From Pleurotus djamor (lineage: Eukaryota > Basidiomycota > Agaricomycetes > Agaricales > Pleurotaceae): DNA of 25,984 nucleotides. Below are positions 19,593 to 25,984 of this stretch, piece after piece. The notes under the pieces are model-generated. The model searched no databases. It was not told the DNA's origin and was given only the letters and a program-made list of their open reading frames with translations. Every line of letters begins with the position of its first letter. The stretch's first letter is position 1. A program made the position numbers and the translations under genes. The stretch is taken from positions 1 to 25,984 of the forward strand of contig JAPEVF010000651.1 of NCBI GenBank assembly GCA_029747585.1, in the 5' to 3' direction.

Positions 19593-21889
19593 ATGTTGAC
19601 TCTCTCTGTCGCTGTCGGCGCCATCCTGTGCGTTCTGGCGGTAGACAGAGTATTGAAAGTCATCGTTTTTCGCAAGGTTAGTAAAAACCATACCCACCTT
19701 GAATGCTTCCTTCAACCTTGTGAAACTGACCGATAATCTGATAGAATATGGGCGTTCTTCCGCGTATGAAGTGTGCCTTTGCGCCTATGGAGGCTCTGGG
19801 TGTTCTCATCCCAACCTGTCGATTGAATCCCGGGATTGCTTGGCCATGGTTTTGGAAGGACCAAGGTACTACTCACAAACTCGTGCACTTTTCGTCGACG
19901 GTACTAAGTTTGAATATTCACTGCAAATTCAAGTCTACTCAAAATACAGCGCAGAGACGATAAGCGTCCTTCCCCTGCTCTCTGGGAAACCATCCATTTA
20001 TACCAGGTCGATAGAAGTCGCGAAGCAAATCGCTTCTACCCAGAGACCATTCAAGAAGGCTGAAGATGCGAACGAAGTTATCTCGTGCGTGCTCCCGATT
20101 CCTTCTTTACCAAGTGACCAGTGGTATGCTAACCTGGGCTTGAACGTTGGTGTGTAGAGTTTGGGGTCCCAATGTATTCGCTGCGAACGGGGCAGACTGG
20201 AGACGACATCGTCGTATAATGGCCCCAGCCTTTTCGAGCAATACGTGCGTTATCCAGCTTGAGCGAAAGGGCATAGGCTAACTCATGGAATGTCGGCCAT
20301 TTAGATACACCTTGATTCGCGAAGAAGTTGCTTCATTATACCAGGATATCTGTGCAGCCGAAGGTTGGAACAAGTCTGACGTCGTCACGATCCCTTCAAT
20401 AAGTCATCTCACCATTAAAGTCAGTCTGTGCGCAATAAACGATGGGCGAAATTGGTTTCCTGACTTCGTCACAGTTGACTCTCCTTGTCATTACAAGATG
20501 TGGCTTTGGAAAAGGCATCCCATGGAAATTTGAATCCGAAGATACAGAAATGAACTTCGCTGAAGCTCTTACCATCGTGTCTGATACTTCGGTGGCTAAA
20601 GCTATATTACCCGGATGGATATTCAAGTTACCTGTGAAACGGTACACACACGTCTCTTATGCGATACCCTTGACTGCCTGATATCTAATCACTACTTGTA
20701 ATTTTGTAGCCTTCAGGATATTGACAAGGCCTTTCGCCTCCTCAAGGTTTTCATGAAAGATCTCATCGAGACGCGACGTCATGAACTGGCTGTTGGAGAA
20801 TCAGCCAATCGGTGTGATGTCTTCAGTTTGCTGATACAGGCAAGCGAAGCGGAGGGCAAGACGGCTCTAACCGATGATGAATTGGTGAGGTCTCTCAGAA
20901 TCCGACTTGGTACATAATGCCGACCATCCTTCGTGTACCCTAGAGTGGAAATACCTTTCTCATGTTGCTCGCAGGACATGGTACGTACTACCCTCCTTCC
21001 TCCTGGTAAAACCTACTGAACAATTCCAATAGAGTCCACTGCCCATGCTCTTGATGCTACCTTCTTTATGTTAGCCCTCCATCAGGATATTCAACAGGAA
21101 GTCTTCGAAGAGATTCAAAGCCAAGACTTGGTGGGTCTCCTTGTACTAATAGCTATTCGTAGAGTTGTTAACCCCGACACTGCTACAGCCAGAGGACTTC
21201 GGACCCCATGAAACATCCAAAGTTGAAGCGTGCTTCCTCGAAGCCCTCCGAATGTTTCGTATGTCACGCCCATCCATCCTTCACCCACACGGGTTTACTG
21301 AGTGGATGCTAGCTGTTGGATATGTGATCACCCGCGACGCTGCGGAGGACCTCATCCTCAAGACCTACGATGAGAATGGCGTCGCTCACCAAGTGCCTGT
21401 CGAGAAAGGGACACGTCTCGTTGTCGACCTCGTTGGAATACGTGAGTGTGCTTGAAGAGTACTTTCTTCGATTTGCTTGACTTTGACCGGCGTCACTGAT
21501 TGTTGTTTTACATGAAGATTCCAATCCACGACATTTTCCTCAGCCAGAAGCGTACCGTCCTTCGAGGTGGTATGGCGTATCTGAGAACGATATCTCCATG
21601 TTCTCCGTTGGCTCTCGTGCTTGTTAGTCATTAACCTCTCTCCTGCCTTGGCGTAGACCGTGGTTAACGTTATTCATCTATGTTCTCTACAGGCATCGGT
21701 CGTCGCTTCGCCATAACAGAAGCCGTCTCCTTCCTGAGCGCCGTCCTCAAAGACTGGAGGATAGAACCTGCAATGAACTCAGCTCGTGAGACGAAAGCAG
21801 AGTGGAAAGAACGCGTGCTGAAGGGGGTCCAAGTGAATATGACGTTGGGTGTCGGACCTGTTGCCATACGCCTTGTTCGGCGTAAGTAA
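19593..21889 (+). CDS. cytochrome P450 monooxygenase
   Basis: Thirteen exons: 19593-19676, 19745-19865, 19934-20084, 20158-20244, 20305-20419, 20475-20641, 20710-20884, 20944-20980, 21033-21130, 21189-21258, 21313-21441, 21518-21622, 21693-21889; all GT-AG and in phase; 511 aa. The start at 19593 gives a short membrane anchor (MLTLSVAVGAILCVLAVDRV), which places the enzyme at the ER. The C-helix is ADWRRHRRIMAPAF (about 130-143). I-helix oxygen-activation motif: LLAGHESTAHAL, with AGHEST at 310-315. ExxR is E363-R366 in EALRMF. The PxRW-type segment is AYRPSRWYG. The haem loop is FSVGSRACIGRRFA with thiolate Cys447. Substrate and CYP family are not identifiable by eye. The 19866-19933 intron contains TACTAAG as branch site; the AG within or just after it (19908) would give an immediate stop, so the second AG is used. 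The first exon is the least certain. Confidence 0.92.
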
Positions 21890-22288
21890 TGACCAGGGTT
21901 CTCCGACTTGATGTAGCCCGATCAATGTTGTTACTTGCAAGGGGCCGTAGGATAATATTTTACCTACACAATGCCAATTTAGGTAGGTAGGTAGTTCATG
22001 GCCAGATGGTGTCAAATCGAATTTTTATTATGGGTAGTCAGGCGGCGTCTCAAGGCATTGTTTGGCACCAACATGCCAAGAAAACAGCGCGTCGGAGTCT
22101 ACCGAGCACGCGCTTGTCCACATTACTTCTTTGTTCACCCATATGTGTAATGGCCCATGTTATGTTGGCCCACTGTCAATATCAATTGCAGCCTTTTTTG
22201 AAATATCTCCTCTGCTCACGTACCAACTCGCCACTCTAATTCTCATACCTCATGGCTCGCGCAAATAATCAACCAATAACCGAGGCAG

Positions 22289-22985
22289 ATGCAGACTCGG
22301 ATGGCGTCTTCTGAATTGAGAAGGGCACCGGACCCGACGCTAGAAAGCGCATCAGGGTCAAGCAATGCAAACGATGGATATGGACTGAACGCATTCAATA
22401 AGCACCGATCGAGCTTCAACTTTAGAAAGACTGCTAGCAATCTGTGTGTAAAGGCCGCTCAACCAAATGTGGCAGCCTTGTTCAAACAAACGGAAAAGTC
22501 CAACGCCGGGACTAAGGACTCCACAACCACTCTGGATCACCATCATCCCCTCTTGAGCTAGACCCAGATCATAGCGACGACGACTATAGTCCACCTGAAA
22601 TATCTAATCGCACTACTCAGACACCGGATTCTCTGGGCAAATCAATGCATCCACGATGTGAGGACCTGCGCACCAGCACTGAGCTCAAACACCTACGTGA
22701 ACGAGCACTGAGTGAACCATCAAACAAGACGAATTTCCGCTACCACTCATTCAAGCAACTCTGTACCATCTTACGGAAAAAGAACAAACAAATAAACAAG
22801 CTAAAGCTTCAGGTATCTTTTCATTTCTGAGCGGTTCAGGTGGATCACTTACACAATATAATCATATTGTCTCAATCTCTCTCGTACACTTGCAGTGATG
22901 GGACACAAACTCAACGATCACCAACTAATCATGTCATTGATGGCAGAGAAGGATATCTCGAGTCATTGTCATTGCGTTGAAATGG
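22289..22985 (+). pseudogene. decayed coiled-coil ORF, possible repeat-family remnant
   Basis: Pieces of coding-like sequence lie in different frames. Piece 1, 22289-22561, includes FNKHRSSFNFRKTASNL and ALFKQTEKSNAG. Piece 2, about 22530-22812, includes SSPLELDPDHSDDDYSPPE, then LKHLRERALSEPSNKTNF and a basic coiled-coil-like run RKKNKQINKLKLQ. Piece 3, from 22898, reads MGHKLNDHQLIMSLMAEKDI. Between pieces 2 and 3 there is a convincing intron (22813-22895, GTATCT...TTGCAG), but joining it gives an immediate stop because the frame is off by one. The coiled coil followed by 'L.DHQ..M.LMAEKDI' resembles a repeated protein type I recall from Agaricomycete genomes, possibly transposon-linked. 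That link is a guess. It could also be a real gene with splicing I misread. Confidence 0.35.
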
Positions 22986-23079
22986 CACCGAAGTCCAGCC
23001 GAAAGTCCTGCGCTGTTTGAAATCGCATCCGTGATCACGCAACGAAGGAATATCCAGAGGAGTTTTGGGAGTCGGTGCA

Positions 23080-23272
23080 GGGGGGGAGCACTTCGGGATG
23101 GTGAGGTTGGAACAAAGCGAAAACGCAAGGCAACTGGAGTTCTACCAACTCCCAAACACTGTGGAAGTCGTGCTTTGGTCGTGCTACGGGGAAATGAGGG
23201 GGGGGTAGGGGGTAGGTCCTCGGGATTTGATACATTTTTCATNTTTTTTTTTCGGGGGTAGGGGGGGGTAGT
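23080..23272 (+). repeat. clustered G tracts with GGGGGTA units
   Basis: G runs lie at about 23080-23086, 23198-23205, 23208-23212, 23254-23258 and 23261-23268. They are arranged as G8-TA-G5-TA-GG and, 40 bases later, G5-TA-G8-TAG. A T run with an N at 23243 lies between. The pattern could form a G-quadruplex on the plus strand. The exact run lengths are doubtful next to an ambiguous base. Confidence 0.55.
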
Positions 23273-23450
23273 CGACCGGAAAAGAGGTGAATAATGTATT
23301 TTGGGCATTGTGTTAGAAAATAAATACGCTGCGGCCCCTTGGTTACTTGTCCTATTTGATATCGTGATTTCTACGCTTCGGTCGCGCAAGTCGGCACGGT
23401 GACCCAATAAATCATCGCTTTATATTTCTCTTTACAAAGAGTCTCCACTA

Positions 23451-24852
23451 CTAACCACTAAAATTATGGCAAATCCTCTCGTCGCCTTTCAAGAATGAGA
23501 ATTCCGCCTGAGCAGTGACACGCTTGGCCACAGCGTCAGACCACTGTGGACCAATGAAGCGGTTAGCTCTTGTCCACAATTAGTACGAAGACGCGTTGAC
23601 TCACCGAAGCAACCTCCTCGGCTCTGCCCCAGTCGATGAGAGTAGGGTCAGCGCCGGCAGCATCCCAAAGGATGTTTCCAGGTTGGACGTCCGTGTGCAA
23701 GACTTGGAATTTGTCACTAAAATAGTTGCCATTAGCGCGCGGCTTAGAAGGGAACAAGGGAGGACTTGGGAAGGACAGCTTACACATAGACCTTTGCTTC
23801 CTTCACGATCAAAGGAATCAACGTCTTCTTGACCTCGGCTTCACATCCGGCCATATCTCCTTTCATCATGAATTTCTGTGCAAGGTTCTTCCAGTACGTC
23901 GTCCCGGTGATGTCGAGTTTACCAGTGACACCATGGAAGACGATAAATTGGCGACCTTCGTATTTTCCCTCGGCGAGTAGTTGATCCGTCTTTCCAAGCC
24001 ACTTGATCTCTGATGAGAAGGTCTCGGAGGGAGCTAGCAAGGAATGGTATACCGTCAGTTCGTGGAGCCTAAGTAGGAGGTGGAGATGACGAACTCTTTC
24101 CGGTTTTCGCGTAGGCAGTTACGTCCTTCCCAGTCGTAGGGTCTGGCCAGCCACCAACAACTTGATATGTGATCGCTGAATTTCCTTGTTGACCGACCTG
24201 GGAGATTGTCTTCGTCACTCCACCCAACGTAAGAGTAGCTTCCTCTGTCATGACAATAGCTAAATATAACGCATACAAAACGGTGAAAAAGTCACATACT
24301 GCAGGTGGTATCAAAGGCACGTTTTCCGAGGATGAGACCACGTCGCTTGACTTTGCAGGAAGCAGAGTTCTTGGGAGGCGGTTTATTTCCAGGCTGCGAA
24401 GGGGGTGGCTTGGAACCTGGTTTGGGTTTCGCTGGTGCAGGTGCAGGTTTCGGCTTCGCAGGTGCAGGAGCTGGCTTGGGTTTCGCTGGTGCTGGTGCGG
24501 GCTTCGGCTTAGCAGGAGCGGGTTTAGGCTTAGCGGGCGCAGGGGCAGGCTTCGCCTTGGGTTTCGCAGGTGCAGGCTTCGTAGCTCGCTTGTCGTGAAC
24601 AGCGTCGAGATCGTCCTGAAATATACGAGTCAATTAGGACGGCTACGGAATAGAAGAGGAGGAACTTACCGAGTCGGAGGGAGCGTAGCTAAGAGCTAGT
24701 TCCCGCAATTGTAAAGCTAGGTCGAAGCTCTCGTAGCCACGAGCTTGGATATCATAGCTTTCACCATCGTCGCCGTAAACGATCGGCGACGAGTAGACGG
24801 CCAGAACACAGGCGAGGACGACGGATGAACCGATGATTTGTCGTAAGTTCAT
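23451..24852 (-). CDS. secreted protein-kinase-like protein with PAPAKPKP-repeat linker
   Basis: Six exons: 24852-24670, 24615-24300, 24259-24095, 24033-23784, 23716-23605, 23543-23451; 372 aa. Residues 1-27 are a signal peptide (MNLRQIIGSSVVLACVLAVY, likely cleaved after VYG). Residues 72-125 are a lysine/proline/alanine repeat (PAPAKPKP units), then a Pro-rich stretch. Dibasic sites flank this linker: KR at 70-71, KRR at 151-153, KR at 159-160; these are typical Kex2 sites. Residues 172-372 read as a kinase fold: Gly-rich GQQGNSA (189-195), VAIK-like AYAK with Lys218, helix-C Glu230 in SEIKWL, catalytic loop HTDVQPGN (His312, Asp314, Asn319), and IDWG with Asp333 in place of DFG. All key catalytic residues are present. 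The domain is small, and its C-lobe ends soon after the metal-binding Asp. Substrate and activity are unknown. The start at 24852 is chosen for the signal peptide and for the TATA box about 120 bases upstream. Confidence 0.82.
24430..24600 (-). repeat. repeat tract encoding PAPAKPKP units
   Basis: A tandem, slightly degenerate repeat of about 24-30 bases (GCACCAGCGAAACC-like on the coding strand) encodes roughly seven units of A-P-A-K-P-K-P in exon 2 of the kinase-like gene. The opposite strand stays open across the tract and gives a false Gly/Ala-rich ORF. Confidence 0.8.
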
Positions 24853-25774
24853 GATAGAAGTAGCGGATAGGATGAAAAGATGAAGAGGATGGACCAGCCA
24901 CGCGCTCGGAGTAGTAGAGGAGTATTGGAGATGAGGATCAACCTGAGGACCATAGGGCTTTGAAAGGCATCCTTTTATACGTCGTCCTGAACATTGAAGT
25001 GTGCACTTTGTCAATACATTGTGGAGGTCTGGAACGCCCAAGTGTAACTTTGCCGACGTCAGTTGCTAGATCGGCTATAAGATGATGGTTTCAGTGGCTC
25101 CATTCACTTTGTAAGGAGGTGATCGTTGGAGAAACGAGGGTCGGTTGCTCTACGCGTATGCTTAAAACCAAGAAGTTCAATACAACGCGCAAAGGGACCA
25201 CATGGTTCACCAGTCAACCGACCAGTGCCAATTTGCAACGCGAACATCATTTGTGATGCGCGACCGACGAGGACCTGGTAGCTCCGATGAGCAAATCCTA
25301 ATGTCACAACATGAGAGTATGCCCATTTATGCTATGCGCTTAGGGACTCACTCACTTTCAAGTCCATATGATCGTTCACTGAGATAGGACGAAGAGAAGG
25401 GGAGAGCCACTAAATGGGTAGCTCACGACGGTCACTCTATTACATAATTACAACATTATATAGTTTTCGCCTTGCCTAAGACTCAGAGTTTTCATTCGAT
25501 CCATCCTTTGAATCTTCGCTGAGGGAGACTGTAGTGAACAGAAGGTTCAAGTGGATAAGCGCCCAAGCGCTCAATAGCCTTTCTGGGGACATCGCGGCCC
25601 GGCGACAGCCCGATACTTTCAATGTCAGTCGTCTTTCTTCACACTGCACCGTCTTGATCCAGTATTTTGGAACACAGAATGACGCGACAGCTGACCAGTG
25701 GATGAGTAATCTCGACGAGAGATGCATAAAAAGAACACAAACTCTCCCATTGACCTCCAACATCGCCATACTCC
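24853..25774. other. divergent intergenic region, kinase-like gene (-) and aldo-keto reductase (+)
   Basis: 922 bases. On the minus strand GTATAAAAGG (24971-24980) is a TATA box for the kinase-like gene. On the plus strand GCATAAAAAG (25724-25733) is a weak TATA-like site 42 bases before the reductase ATG. Short ORFs (for example 25104-25307 -, 25202-25387 + and 25534-25803 +) have no recognisable domain and overlap the promoter; they are taken as chance. Confidence 0.5.
24971..24980 (-). promoter_or_regulatory. TATA box of the kinase-like gene
   Basis: GTATAAAAGG on the minus strand, about 120 bases upstream of the ATG at 24852. It is a near-consensus TATA element and supports that start over an in-frame upstream codon at 25041. 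Confidence 0.6.
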
Positions 25775-25984
25775 ATGTCTACCATCCCCGTTATCAAACT
25801 TAACAATGGCGTCGAGATGCCTGCCATTGGCGAGTAATTTACGATCTGCTTTACAAGGTGTACTAACAGGAGCACAGGGCTAGGAGGATGGAGCGGGACA
25901 ACACCGGAACAGCAAGCAACTTCCCAAGCCTGGTTTTTGACTGCGCTGAAGGTAGTATCGCCTGTTACGATGCGGCTTGAGAAT
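25775..25984 (+). CDS. aldo-keto reductase, N-terminal part
   Basis: NAD(P)H-dependent oxidoreductase of the AKR superfamily; only the first two exons are in the window. Exon 1 is 25775-25829 (MSTIPVIKLNNGVEMPAIG) and exon 2 is 25878-25951 (LGGWSGTTPEQQATSQAWF, then LTALK), followed by a donor GTAGTA at 25952. The opening strand pair KLNNGVEMPAIGLGGW is the AKR N-terminal hallmark. To obtain it, the first intron must be read as GC-AG: donor ATTG|GCGAGT at 25830, branch site CTAAC, acceptor CACAG at 25877, 48 nt. A canonical alternative (donor GTAATT at 25834, acceptor at 25869) gives only 36 nt and inserts EST into the conserved turn, so it is less likely. The catalytic Asp/Tyr/Lys/His residues lie beyond the window. 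Confidence 0.8.

Larger units (their letters stand above)
21890..23450. other. gene-poor region between P450 and kinase-like gene
   Basis: About 1.56 kb that must hold the P450 3' end and the 3' end of the convergent kinase-like gene. It also contains an imperfect TACCTA...TAGGTAGGTAGGTAG inverted motif (21961-21994), the decayed ORF described separately (about 22289-22985), and G-rich tracts with an N at 23243. No intact gene was found. Confidence 0.5.

Noticed and set aside
24250..24699. Plus-strand Arg/Gly-rich and Gly/Ala-rich ORFs
   Set aside because: They are the antisense reading of the PAPAKPKP repeat in the kinase-like gene.
1..25984. Biosynthetic gene cluster (methyltransferase, P450, reductase)
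   Set aside because: The three enzymes are 5-20 kb apart, separated by housekeeping genes, and no backbone synthase is present.
1..25984. CRISPR arrays, bacterial operons, prophage or viral genes
   Set aside because: No spaced repeats, ribosome-binding sites or phage-type genes. Introns throughout show a eukaryotic nuclear genome.

Overview
The window is nuclear DNA of a filamentous basidiomycete, most likely an Agaricomycete. The reasons are genes dense with 48-85 nt GT-AG introns, exons as short as 10-20 nt, a STE3-type pheromone receptor of the homobasidiomycete kind, a tandem F-box family and a multi-exon P450. The species cannot be named from sequence. Nothing bacterial or viral is visible. 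All gene models were spliced by hand: donor, acceptor and phase were checked at each junction, and family motifs were used to choose between alternatives.

Layout. 1-292 (-): 5' end of a Pro/Gln/Tyr-rich protein, possibly DUF6699. 1441-3044 (+): mitochondrial cytochrome c peroxidase, 9 exons, 377 aa. 3283-5064 (-): SAM-dependent methyltransferase of the cyclopropane-fatty-acid-synthase type, 13 exons, 361 aa. 5318-10857 (-): four tandem F-box paralogues, each with one intron at the same place. 10912-13778 (-): ABCF twin-ATPase, 14 exons, 716 aa after discounting one N. 14245-14682 (+): small secreted protein. 14784-16473 (-): Mdm31-like mitochondrial inner-membrane protein that stops abruptly at an N cluster. 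17061-19053 (+): STE3-type receptor, 573 aa. 19593-21889 (+): cytochrome P450, 13 exons, 511 aa. 21890-23450: gene-poor, with G tracts and a decayed coiled-coil ORF. 23451-24852 (-): secreted kinase-like protein with a PAPAKPKP linker flanked by Kex2-type sites. 25775-end (+): start of an aldo-keto reductase.

This is not an operon or an evident biosynthetic cluster. The genes are mostly independent housekeeping or lineage-specific functions. The most unusual parts are the F-box array (one member with a GC-AG intron and a poly-Glu tail), the secreted protein with a complete set of kinase catalytic residues, the ABCF gene with an in-frame optional intron, and the apparently 5'-truncated MDM31. 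Two frame breaks (11253 and 18096) look like base-calling artefacts at homopolymers rather than real mutations.
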